Source: an uncultured Eubacterium sp. (GTDB lineage Bacteria > Bacillota > Clostridia > Lachnospirales > Lachnospiraceae). Taken from it: a DNA stretch of 39,028 bases. Numbering within the stretch: the stretch's first letter is position 1; each line of letters opens with the position of its first letter. Below the pieces are notes generated by a model. That model made no database searches and was not told the origin of the DNA. It saw only the letters and a list, made by a program, of their open reading frames with translations. Position numbers and translations under genes: made by a program. Where the stretch lies: contig CAJUIL010000017.1 of assembly GCA_910586225.1 (NCBI GenBank), positions 1 to 39,028 of the forward strand, written 5' to 3'. This document shows, piece by piece, positions 24,018-31,253 of the stretch.

Positions 24018-24962
24018 ATGAAAAAAGTATTAAAAGGAACAGCCATTGCCGCCGGGATGCTGGCGGTTGTGGAAGCCGGGGCTTCAGCTTATCTATACCG
24101 CAGGACAATGAAGCGGAGCAAGGCGGATGTAGGACGCACAATAAAAATGTCGGGCACGGATTGGAACGCGCATATGCCGCTGATCCAGGAGCGCAAGGAG
24201 CGGATGCTCTCGTATCCGCATGAGGACGTGTATCAAAAGTCTGGGGATGGCTTAAAGCTTCATGCCGTTTACTTTCCACAGCAAAAGGACAAGCTTGTCA
24301 TCTGCTTTCATGGGTATACTGGACAGGCAATGAGTGATTTTTGCGGATTGTCGGAGTATTATCTGTCACGCGGCTACAGTATGCTGCAGGTGGATCAGCG
24401 TGCGCACGGTGAAAGTGAGGGAGAGTATATCGGCTTTGGATGTCTGGACCGGATCGACGCGTGTGCATGGATCGACTGGGCGATCCGCCAGTGTGGGGAA
24501 GAGGTGCGGATTGTGCTGCATGGGATTTCCATGGGCGCGTCTACGGTATTGATGACGAGCGGCCTTACGCTGCCAAGCCAGGTAAAAGGCATTATTTCCG
24601 ACTGTGCGTTTACGTCGCCGAAAAAAGTATTTACCCATGTGCTGCATTCTATGTACCATATGCCCGCGTTTCCGATGATGCAGATCACAGACGTGGTAAA
24701 CCGCAAAAAGGCGGGGTACGGGCTGGACGAATGCAATGCGGCCAGGGAGGTGCGCAAGGCACGCCTTCCGATCCTGCTGATCCACGGGGATGCAGACACC
24801 TTTGTACCATGCAGTATGTGTGACGAGATTGAAAAAAACTGCGCGTCCAAAACGACAAAACTGATTATTCACGGCGCCGCTCATGCAGAAAGCTACTATA
24901 AAGATATGGAAGCGTATGAGTCTGCGATGACGGAGTATCTGGAAGGGGTTATGAAATCATGA
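24018..24962 (+). CDS. Membrane-anchored alpha/beta hydrolase
   Basis: A 314-residue alpha/beta hydrolase. The N-terminus (VLKGTAIAAGMLAVVEAGASAYLY) is a membrane anchor. The oxyanion region is VICFHGYTG, the nucleophile elbow is HGISMGAS (Ser171), the acid is in LIHGDADTFVP and the histidine in GAAHAES. It resembles the YqkD/YfhR type. In this operon it could release or transfer the product made on the carrier protein (a thioesterase-like role) or hydrolyse a lipid substrate. It overlaps the condensation gene by 4 nt (ATGA), so the two are made together. Confidence 0.88.
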   Translation: MKKVLKGTAIAAGMLAVVEAGASAYLYRRTMKRSKADVGRTIKMSGTDWNAHMPLIQERKERMLSYPHEDVYQKSGDGLKLHAVYFPQQKDKLVICFHGYTGQAMSDFCGLSEYYLSRGYSMLQVDQRAHGESEGEYIGFGCLDRIDACAWIDWAIRQCGEEVRIVLHGISMGASTVLMTSGLTLPSQVKGIISDCAFTSPKKVFTHVLHSMYHMPAFPMMQITDVVNRKKAGYGLDECNAAREVRKARLPILLIHGDADTFVPCSMCDEIEKNCASKTTKLIIHGAAHAESYYKDMEAYESAMTEYLEGVMKS

Positions 24963-26359
24963 AAACAAGAAAAGGCTATAAAGTATATCCGCTGACTGCC
25001 GCACAGAAGTTCCATTTCTTTTATCTGAACTTCTGTCCGAAAAAAGAAGTGTTGAACATCGGAACGAGCCTGACGATCCAGGTAGACTTGGACTGGAACG
25101 TATTACGGGAATGCATTTACAAGGCGTATGATCGGAGCGAATGTATGCGTGTGCGTTTTACCGCTGACAAAGAAGGCAACTGGTATCAATACATTGTCGA
25201 TAGAGAAGATCGTGAGATCGAGTTTGTGGACTTTACTGGAAAGACAATGGATGAAGCGGAGCAGACAATGCGTGCCTGGACACGGGTACCGTTTGTAGAG
25301 CAGGATATTCCGATGAATAAAGTTGTCATGATCAAAACACCGGACGGTTTTTGCGGCGTATACCTGCTGTCAGACCACCGGATGATGGATGCGCAGTCTT
25401 TAATCTGCTTTTTGCGTGATATTATTGAATTATATGCGAACAGGATGTATGAGGATGTACCGTATCCAAAGGATATGTCTTCGTATATCGAGCAGATCCA
25501 AAAAGATCTGGCTTATGAGGACGGCAGCAAGGCCAAGGCCCGCGATGAGGCATATTTCCACAAGCTGATCGAAGAATCCGAGCCGATCTACAATGGGATC
25601 GACGGCAGCGGCAGACTGGAGATGGAGCGGGAGAAGTCCGGCAATCCGAACCTGCGCGCGGCGGTCAACGTTTCGGACTCGGTTGACGCCGATATTGATA
25701 CGTTCCATCTGGAAGAAGAGCCGACGAAGCGGCTGATGGACTTTTGCGAAAAATACCATGTGTCGCTCACCTGCCTGCTTTTGATGGGCCTTCGTACCTA
25801 TTTCCAAAAGATGAACGGCAATGACGATGTTTCGATCAATACGGCCATCGCAAGACGCGCGACATTAAAAGAGAAAAAATCCGGCGGTACAAGAATCCAT
25901 TCATTCCCGTTCCGTACGATCATTTCTGAGGACCGTACGTTTTTGGATGCTATTTACGAAATCCGTGACCGTCAAAATGAAATGTTCCGCCATGCCAACT
26001 ATGACCCGGTCGCTTATTTTTCGTACCGCAGCAAGGTATATCCGAATGCGCCGGGACAGACCTACGAGCCGATCGCACTGACCTACCAGCCAATGACGCT
26101 TCAGGATGAAGGTCTGGAAAAGCTGGGCGGCATTCAGTATAAGACTAAATGGTATTCCAATGGTGCGACGACGCAGGGAATGTACTTAACGGTTATGCAT
26201 CGTCCAGAGGATAACGGGCTGGATTTCAACTTTGAGCATCAGATACGCGCGGTCAGCAGAAAGCAGCTGGAGTATTTATATTACTATCTTTGCAAGATCA
26301 TGTTCAAGGGCGCGGAAAATCCAAACCTTTCCGTAGGAGAGATCATTAAGCTTATTTAG
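24959..26359 (+). CDS. Stand-alone condensation-domain enzyme
   Basis: A 466-residue protein of the NRPS condensation/acyltransferase superfamily. It opens with KVYPLTAAQKFHFF, the C1-like motif, and has the chloramphenicol-acetyltransferase-type two-lobed layout. The HHxxxDG catalytic motif appears as DHRMMDA (residues 139-145): the second His (140) and Asp (144) are kept, the first His is Asp and Gly is Ala. Later segments (DDVSINTAIARRATLKEKKSGGTRIHSFPFRTI, NFEHQIRAVSRKQLEYLYYYL) match the downstream lobe. It would form an ester or amide between an acyl group on the carrier protein and an unknown nucleophile. WES-type or PapA-type acyltransferases are alternatives. It is separated from the carrier gene by an inserted miniature element. 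Confidence 0.82.
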   Translation: MKTRKGYKVYPLTAAQKFHFFYLNFCPKKEVLNIGTSLTIQVDLDWNVLRECIYKAYDRSECMRVRFTADKEGNWYQYIVDREDREIEFVDFTGKTMDEAEQTMRAWTRVPFVEQDIPMNKVVMIKTPDGFCGVYLLSDHRMMDAQSLICFLRDIIELYANRMYEDVPYPKDMSSYIEQIQKDLAYEDGSKAKARDEAYFHKLIEESEPIYNGIDGSGRLEMEREKSGNPNLRAAVNVSDSVDADIDTFHLEEEPTKRLMDFCEKYHVSLTCLLLMGLRTYFQKMNGNDDVSINTAIARRATLKEKKSGGTRIHSFPFRTIISEDRTFLDAIYEIRDRQNEMFRHANYDPVAYFSYRSKVYPNAPGQTYEPIALTYQPMTLQDEGLEKLGGIQYKTKWYSNGATTQGMYLTVMHRPEDNGLDFNFEHQIRAVSRKQLEYLYYYLCKIMFKGAENPNLSVGEIIKLI

Positions 26360-26387
26360 GCTGGAATAAAAATACAGATTCAATCAG

Positions 26388-26416
26388 GCAGCAGCCCTGT
26401 TTGATCAGACTGCTGC
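26388..26416 (+). other. Intercistronic hairpin
   Basis: GCAGCAG (26388-26394) can pair with CTGCTGC (26410-26416) between the condensation gene and the miniature element. It may be an old attenuator or processing site; weak on its own. Confidence 0.3.
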
Positions 26417-26422
26417 AAAAAC

Positions 26423-26556
26423 GTAACAGTTCAGTCAGGTCTTTGCACTCTGCTGCAAAGACCGTAAGAACATGATTCAGGAGTGCAAAAATCCCATCGC
26501 GAAGCGATTTTTAATGGATTTTTGCAGGTAACAGGTCAGCTTGTCTGAACTGTTAC
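26423..26556 (+). mobile_element. 134-bp miniature inverted-repeat element, copy 1
   Basis: The element begins GTAACAGTTCAGTCA and ends CTGAACTGTTAC, so the termini are inverted repeats. It is flanked by an 8-bp direct duplication GCAAAAAC (26415-26422 and 26557-26564). It has no gene and two strong internal hairpins (GGTCTTTGCA/TGCAAAGACC; TGCAAAAATCC...GGATTTTTGCA). GTAA ends and 8-bp duplications are features of the IS66 family, so it may be mobilised by such an enzyme. It lies inside the operon, between the condensation gene and the carrier gene. Two more copies occur at 31097 and 35279. Confidence 0.85.
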
Positions 26557-26583
26557 GCAAAAACAGAAAAAGAGGGTGCAGAA

Positions 26584-26808
26584 ATGTTTGAAAAATTAGC
26601 GCAGATCATCAGCAATTATGTCGAGGTAGAGCCGTCAGAGGTAAAGCCGGAATCCCGTTTCATGGAAGACTTAAAATTTACATCGTTTGATTTTATGAGT
26701 ATGCTTGGCGAGCTGGAGGATGAATTTGACATTGAAGTCGACCAGCAGGAGGCAGCCAAGATCCGTACGGTACAGGAAGCTGTGGATTATCTGGAAACAT
26801 TGTCATAA
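26584..26808 (+). CDS. Acyl/peptidyl carrier protein
   Basis: A 74-residue acidic four-helix protein: FEKLAQIISNYVEVEPSEVKPESRFMEDLKFTSFDFMSMLGELEDEFDIEVDQQEAAKIRTVQEAVDYLETL. The phosphopantetheine site is the Ser34 of FTSFDF, where the usual DSL is TSF. This variant is seen in some clostridial dissociated carrier proteins. Length is normal for a free carrier. GAGGGTG precedes the ATG by about 7 nt. With the AMP ligase next door it would carry the activated acyl or aminoacyl group for the condensation enzyme. A distinct phosphopantetheinyl transferase is not in the window. Confidence 0.9.
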   Translation: MFEKLAQIISNYVEVEPSEVKPESRFMEDLKFTSFDFMSMLGELEDEFDIEVDQQEAAKIRTVQEAVDYLETLS

Positions 26809-26848
26809 TGGGATTTGATATACGGAAAATAAGAGGAGGACTCAGATT

Positions 26849-28357
26849 ATGGTTTGTAATACCATCCGTGAAATTATCGTACACGCAGAACAGGAATTTG
26901 GCGCTGAGGACGCGATCCGTTATAAAGTAAAAAAAGATGTCATCGAAGCAAAATCATACACACAGTTAAAGCAGGACAGCGAAAGTTTTTCCTGTGTATT
27001 AAAGGCGCTCGGCGAGCAGGGAAGCCATATCGCAATGACCGGCATGACTTCTTATCCATGGATCGTTACTTATTTTGGCACCGTAAACTCAGGCAGTGTG
27101 GCAGTACCATTGGACGTATCGCTTCCGGCAGAGGAAATGTGTGAGCTTGTAGACCGTTCGGACGCTACCGTATTTATAGTTGACGAGGTGCGCAAGGACG
27201 TACTTGCCATTGTAAAAGAACGCTGTCCAAAATTAAAATATGTCATTTCCATGCAGCAGGAGGAAAGCAATGACGCGGTTCTTTCCTATTCCCAGATGTT
27301 AAAGGAGCACGCAGGCAGTTTTGAGCATTGGGCAAACCCGGAGGCGCTCTGTACGATCATGTTTACGTCCGGCACGACTGGAAAGAGCAAAGGCGTTATG
27401 CTTACGCAGCGCAATATGGCGGAAAACGCAACCTGCCTGGATATGAAGATCCCGGCCAGAACTGTCGTTTTATCTGTGCTTCCGATCCATCACGCATACT
27501 GCCTGAGCATGGACATCTTAAAGGGCATTTCGCTTGGAAGCGTGATCTGCATCAACGATTCCTTGATGCGTGTTGCAAAAAATATCAAGTTGTTTGCGCC
27601 AAACATGATCCTGATGGTTCCGCTTATGATTGAAACACTTGCGAAAAAGCTGGAAGAAGCCGCTGGGCTTCCGCCTGCCATTGTGAAAAAAGAAGTATTC
27701 GGCGACCAGCTGCATACGATCTGCAGCGGCGGCGCTTATTTAAATCCAGAGCTTATTGACTTATTTGAAAGCTACGGTATTTCGATCCTGCAGGGCTACG
27801 GCATGACAGAATGCGCTCCGGTCATCAGCACAAACTTAAGCTGGGATCTGCGCAAGGATACCGTAGGAAAGCTGATGCCGAACTGCGAAGCAAAAACTGT
27901 GGACAATGAGCTGTGGGTACGCGGCAGCAGCGTGATGCAGGGCTATTATCATATGCCAAAGGAAACCGAAGAAACGCTCGTGGACGGCTGGCTGCGCACA
28001 GGCGATCTGGGCTACGTGGATGTCGATAACTACGTGCATTTGACCGGACGCTTGAAAAACCTGATCATTACGAAAAACGGGGAAAACGTATCGCCGGAAG
28101 AGCTGGAAAATAAAATCGGCTCCAACCGCCTTGTACAGGAAATCCTTGTCCGTGATGCACAAGGTGTGATTGAAGCAGAAATCTTCCCGGATTACGAATA
28201 TGCAGCAAAGAAGGAAATCACCGATATGCAGGCCGAGCTGCAGAAGTTGATCGACGCCTACAATGACGAGGCACCTGCGTATAAGAAGGTATATAGCTTG
28301 AAAGTACGTGAGACGGAATTTGAGAAAACGCCGTCTAAGAAAATTAAAAGATATTAA
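26849..28357 (+). CDS. Acyl- or aminoacyl-AMP ligase (ANL superfamily)
   Basis: A 502-residue adenylate-forming enzyme. It has the P-loop motif MFTSGTTGKSKGVML (about residue 171-185), HHAYCLSMDIL, GYGMTECAPVIS (A5), LRTGDLGYVDVDNYVHLTGRLKNLIITKNGENVSPEELE (A7-A8) and the terminal catalytic lysine region TPSKKIKRY. It activates a carboxylic acid with ATP and should load the adjacent carrier protein. Motifs resemble long-chain fatty-acid ligases more than NRPS adenylation domains, so a fatty or aryl acid is more probable than an amino acid; the substrate is not readable here. GAGGAGG precedes ATG 26849. It is the last gene of the operon and is followed by a terminator. Confidence 0.92.
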   Translation: MVCNTIREIIVHAEQEFGAEDAIRYKVKKDVIEAKSYTQLKQDSESFSCVLKALGEQGSHIAMTGMTSYPWIVTYFGTVNSGSVAVPLDVSLPAEEMCELVDRSDATVFIVDEVRKDVLAIVKERCPKLKYVISMQQEESNDAVLSYSQMLKEHAGSFEHWANPEALCTIMFTSGTTGKSKGVMLTQRNMAENATCLDMKIPARTVVLSVLPIHHAYCLSMDILKGISLGSVICINDSLMRVAKNIKLFAPNMILMVPLMIETLAKKLEEAAGLPPAIVKKEVFGDQLHTICSGGAYLNPELIDLFESYGISILQGYGMTECAPVISTNLSWDLRKDTVGKLMPNCEAKTVDNELWVRGSSVMQGYYHMPKETEETLVDGWLRTGDLGYVDVDNYVHLTGRLKNLIITKNGENVSPEELENKIGSNRLVQEILVRDAQGVIEAEIFPDYEYAAKKEITDMQAELQKLIDAYNDEAPAYKKVYSLKVRETEFEKTPSKKIKRY

Positions 28358-28363
28358 AAAGTG

Positions 28364-28403
28364 GAAAGCTGTTCGTATTATTTCATACGGACGGCTTTTT
28401 ACC
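28364..28403 (+). terminator. Rho-independent terminator of the carrier/ligase operon
   Basis: A 12-bp stem (AGCTGTTCGTAT at 28367-28378 with ATACGGACGGCT at 28385-28396; two G-U pairs), 6-nt loop, then a T-run. It follows the ligase stop by about 10 nt. Confidence 0.8.
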
Positions 28404-28475
28404 TTTTTTATGAAAGTATGATTTGGCTGCCACCGCTCTTTTTTGACAAGTATGTCTTTTCTATCAAATAAATTA

Positions 28476-28507
28476 TTGTTGATTTTTATCAACAAATAGA
28501 GTATAAT
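28476..28507 (+). promoter_or_regulatory. Promoter with palindrome over the -35 element, for the PPC-domain gene
   Basis: TTGATT (28479-28484), 17-bp spacer, TATAAT (28502-28507). The -35 hexamer lies inside the palindrome TTGTTGAT-TTTT-ATCAACAA (28476-28495), which could be a repressor site. Confidence 0.55.
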
Positions 28508-28565
28508 TTGTCTTGACAGCAGCTATCTATAACTGTTGGAAACAAGAAACCAGCACATAGAAAGG

Positions 28566-28655
28566 GCGAATACAAAAAGGATGAATATGGAAAGAATGAG
28601 TACGAAAAGGATGCATATGCAAAGGATGAATACGGAAAGGAAAAGTGCGGATAAC
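28566..28655 (+). repeat. 15-bp tandem repeats coding pentapeptides at the PPC protein N-terminus
   Basis: About six imperfect 15-bp units encode ERANT, KRMNM, ERMST, KRMHM, QRMNT, ERKSA. Each contains AAAGG or a variant just before ATG, so the repeats carry several ribosome-site/start pairs. Boundaries are approximate. Confidence 0.65.
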
Positions 28656-29798
28656 CGAAAAAAAGAAACGGCTTGGATAAGACGAAGTAAACAAGCATGG
28701 ATGACAGCTATCTTTTTCTTGCTGCTCCTGCTTACGGTAGTATGGGATTCTGGAATCGTGAAAGCAGCAGACAAGCTGGAAGCAAACAAAAACTATTCAT
28801 TTAACCTGAAAGATACCAAAGAACGATTATATGAATTTACGGCTCCAACCGCTGGGAATATCCGTGTCAATATAAAAAATGAAGATCCTGCTGGAACGGG
28901 AGAGATCAGGGTTCAAATGTTTGATTCTAATAACCTTCCTCTTACGGATACATGGGTGGATACAAGTGTAGAACTGCCTGTTTATTCTACAGATAGAAAC
29001 CGGACGTTTTACATAAAGATAGAACATCATTATGGCTATACAGAAGGCGACTATAGCTTGAACGTAGGCTTTGAGCCGACAAAAGACTGGGAGACGGAGG
29101 GTAATGACAACTCAGAATCCGCGGATACGATCACAGAAGGTAAAAAATGGTATGGAACGATCAGCGAAAGGAATGATCCCTGTGATTATTTTAAGTTCAA
29201 GCTGAGCAGCAATAAAAAGGTACGTATCAATTTTGGTCCGAAGGAAGTGACCGGCGACTGGCATGACTGGTATGTATACTTGATCGATAGTAACAACCAG
29301 TCTGTCAAGATTTATAGCAACGGTACAACAGAGCATTATGACTGTTACCTGAAAAAAGGCACCTATTACCTGAAGGTAGAAAACTCGTACCGGGCAAAAA
29401 ATGTCACTTACGCGCTTTCCGTTGAGACATCCGCGCTAAAGCTTGTGAAACCTGTCATTACATCGATCGAAGCGGTCGCAATAGAAGGGGTGTTGTCCAA
29501 CTGGGTAGAGTTGGATCCAATCCGTATCAAAAACAGTGGAGATGCTACCGGTTATACGATCAAGGTTGCAAGAAAAAAGGATATGAAAGGGGTACTTGGT
29601 ACACAGGATATTGAGCTGAAAGATAGAAATACAAAAAAACAGGTAACACTGGACGCTGATATCACGGTATTAAGATCCTACTATGTGCAGGCAAGGAGCT
29701 ATGTCCAAGACCCGTTCGGCGAAAAAATTTATGGAAAATATGGAAGTGTAAAAAGTAAAACCTTAAAAAGCTCCGTCTATGCGCGATTAGCGGAGTAA
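28581..29798 (+). CDS. Secreted protein with two PPC-like beta-sandwich domains
   Basis: About 405 residues from ATG 28581. After a basic stretch, MTAIFFLLLLLTVVW is a signal-peptide core, with predicted cleavage after VKA (VKA-ADK). Two PPC-type beta domains follow: NYSFNLKDTKERLYEFTAPTAGNIRVNI and ESADTITEGKKWYGTISERNDPCDYFKFKLSSNKKVRINF, each ending in a YSLNV/YALSV strand. The last 130 residues resemble a fibronectin-like domain. No catalytic domain is attached, unlike usual PPC proteases, so a binding role outside the cell is likely. The N-terminal region contains imperfect 15-nt repeats and several possible in-frame starts (TTG 28536, ATG 28581, ATG 28587), each AAAGG-preceded, so the true start is uncertain. 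Confidence 0.75.
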   Translation: MNMERMSTKRMHMQRMNTERKSADNRKKETAWIRRSKQAWMTAIFFLLLLLTVVWDSGIVKAADKLEANKNYSFNLKDTKERLYEFTAPTAGNIRVNIKNEDPAGTGEIRVQMFDSNNLPLTDTWVDTSVELPVYSTDRNRTFYIKIEHHYGYTEGDYSLNVGFEPTKDWETEGNDNSESADTITEGKKWYGTISERNDPCDYFKFKLSSNKKVRINFGPKEVTGDWHDWYVYLIDSNNQSVKIYSNGTTEHYDCYLKKGTYYLKVENSYRAKNVTYALSVETSALKLVKPVITSIEAVAIEGVLSNWVELDPIRIKNSGDATGYTIKVARKKDMKGVLGTQDIELKDRNTKKQVTLDADITVLRSYYVQARSYVQDPFGEKIYGKYGSVKSKTLKSSVYARLAE

Positions 29799-29812
29799 TC
29801 GTTGGGTGATCG

Positions 29813-29853
29813 ATTACCAGTCCAGCAGGAATATGCTGGGCTGGTAATTTTTT
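29813..29853 (+). terminator. Rho-independent terminator after the PPC gene
   Basis: A 15-bp stem (29813-29827 with 29834-29848; one G-U pair), 6-nt loop and a T-run. It begins 15 nt after the stop codon. Confidence 0.85.
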
Positions 29854-29879
29854 GCTCTATTAAAAAGAATGAATAATAT

Positions 29880-29908
29880 TTTACAACGCACCGTCTGTAT
29901 TATATAAT
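29880..29908 (+). promoter_or_regulatory. Promoter of the DUF5713/kinase genes
   Basis: TTTACA, 17-bp spacer, TATAAT, with a start codon 44 nt beyond. Confidence 0.65.
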
Positions 29909-29928
29909 GTCTGTATTATATAATACAG
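29893..29928 (+). repeat. Tandem -10 repeat and palindrome
   Basis: GTCTGTATTATATAAT occurs twice in direct tandem (29893-29908, 29909-29924). The second copy with the following bases forms the perfect palindrome CTGTATTATATAATACAG (29911-29928). The palindrome lies at or just after the predicted transcription start and could be an operator; the duplication doubles the -10 element. Confidence 0.6.
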
Positions 29929-29952
29929 AAAAAAGAATGGAGGGAAGGCACA

Positions 29953-30279
29953 ATGAAAAAATTTGACGCAAATTACCAGCTGTTAGAAGCGATGTATCAG
30001 GATGGATATTTCCCGGATTTTCTGGTGGATAAGGTGAAAGCGCTCATCCAGGAGGTGCTTGCATTGCTGGAGGGCGGCGAGCGGGATCTGGAAAAGATAC
30101 AGGAAAGCTTTGACCAGATGACGCTTGCGATCAACGATCTGCAGGAAGAATTTGAAGAAAACGACAGCGAAATTGAAACTTCTGCAAGAGAAAGCATTGG
30201 TGAGACGGTCGCGTATCTTTTGGAATGGTTTGATTTGCCGATCGATGTGGAGGATGCCTTACGTGAAAGAGATTGGTGA
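29953..30279 (+). CDS. DUF5713-like small protein
   Basis: A 108-residue acidic helical protein. It opens with NYQLLEAMYQDGYFPDFLVDKVKALIQEVLALLEGGERDLEKI, the pattern of DUF5713 (M-Y-x-D-x-YFP-x-FLVDKVK). The acidic tail EFEENDSEIETSARESIGETVAYLLEWFDLPIDVED is also typical. Function unknown. AATGGAGGGAAGG precedes ATG 29953. It overlaps the HipA-like kinase gene by 17 nt, so they are translationally coupled, which suggests an accessory or antidote role for this protein. That role is inference. Confidence 0.8.
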   Translation: MKKFDANYQLLEAMYQDGYFPDFLVDKVKALIQEVLALLEGGERDLEKIQESFDQMTLAINDLQEEFEENDSEIETSARESIGETVAYLLEWFDLPIDVEDALRERDW

Positions 30280-31084
30280 GAAGGATCTGTATCAGGAGGA
30301 CTGTTTTAGTCCGGATATCTTGCGCAAACATACGATACGCATCGATGTTGATCGTCAGCAGCGTTTGAAAAGCGCTTCCAGCTCGAACGGCAACCAGATG
30401 AAATGGTATACGAAGGAAGGATTTGTAAAAGCAGACTGTCTTGGGTATGAGGCTTTGGCGGAAATGCTCGTTTGCTGGCTGCTTAAGTATATTCGAAATT
30501 TTTCCTTTGCATATGTCAGGTATTATCCTTGCTGTCTTTATGAAAACGGCATTTATATCAAACGAGGCTGCTTTTCTAAAAATTACATGGAAAATGCGGA
30601 GGAAGTGACTTTTGGAGATTTGTTAAATGCGAACTTAAGATCGTTCAGCATTTCCTACGATGAGCTGCGGGAGCTTTTACTGGATGAAACAGGTATTGAT
30701 GTCAAAAGCTATCTGGATGCTGTGCTGTGCCTGGATTCGATCACCCGCAATGAGGACCGGCATTTTCATAACCTGGCTTTTTTAAGCAATGGCTCCTACC
30801 GGCTTGGGCCTGTATTTGATAACGGAGCCAGTTGTATGTCAGACCAGCTGACCTATCCGATGGATGGTGATTTTCATCAGATGGTAAAAAAAATATATGC
30901 AAAGCCTTTCTCAGTCCAATTTAAAGACCAGATCCGGTTTGCAGACAGGCTTTTGATCGATGTGGACGGATTTTTTCATTCTGTAGTGTGCGGGACTTGC
31001 GCAGAGTTGCAAAGGGCGTTTGAGACTGTGCGGTATGGATTGCAGGAAATGCAGGGGATTTCCTGGGAGCCTGCCGCGTCGTGA
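30263..31084 (+). CDS. HipA-like protein kinase domain protein
   Basis: A 273-residue HipA/CtkA-like kinase. The catalytic loop is LDSITRNEDRHFHNLAFL (N-x-DRH-x-x-N) and the metal-binding motif is GPVFDNGAS. The N-terminal part (YTKEGFVKADCLGYEALAEMLVCWLL) corresponds to the beginning of the HipA C-lobe. The DNA-binding HipB partner and the HipA N-subdomain are missing. I chose GTG 30263 because GGAGGA lies 8 nt upstream; the frame overlaps the preceding DUF5713 gene. It may phosphorylate a translation target as HipA does. The small gene at 31254 is a likely partner and is separated only by the inserted miniature element. Confidence 0.8.
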   Translation: MKEIGEKDLYQEDCFSPDILRKHTIRIDVDRQQRLKSASSSNGNQMKWYTKEGFVKADCLGYEALAEMLVCWLLKYIRNFSFAYVRYYPCCLYENGIYIKRGCFSKNYMENAEEVTFGDLLNANLRSFSISYDELRELLLDETGIDVKSYLDAVLCLDSITRNEDRHFHNLAFLSNGSYRLGPVFDNGASCMSDQLTYPMDGDFHQMVKKIYAKPFSVQFKDQIRFADRLLIDVDGFFHSVVCGTCAELQRAFETVRYGLQEMQGISWEPAAS

Positions 31085-31096
31085 TGTATAAATGAA

Positions 31097-31230
31097 GTAA
31101 CAATTCAGTCAGGTCTTTGCACCCTGTTGCAAAGACCGTAGGAACATGATTCAGGAGTGCAAAAATACCATCGCAAAGCGATTTTCAATGGATTTTTGCA
31201 GGTAACAGGTCAGCTTGTCTGAACTGTTAC
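31097..31230 (+). mobile_element. 134-bp miniature inverted-repeat element, copy 2
   Basis: Same length and ends as copy 1, with scattered base changes (for example AATTC for AGTTC in the left end). A perfect 8-bp duplication TAAATGAA flanks it (31089-31096 and 31231-31238), so insertion is demonstrable. It lies between the HipA-like kinase gene and the small gene at 31254, and it supplies none of the latter's ribosome site, which is 12 bp beyond the right end. Confidence 0.88.
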
Positions 31231-31253
31231 TAAATGAAATCAGGAGGGAACGG

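Noticed and set aside
24959..28357. Calling the operon a complete NRPS module
   Set aside because: Condensation, carrier and ligase are separate proteins and the ligase motifs look more like fatty-acid ligases; the product class is left open.
31215..31253. Earlier start for the small kinase-partner gene
   Set aside because: It would begin with TTG inside the inserted miniature element, while ATG 31254 has AGGAGGG at the right distance.
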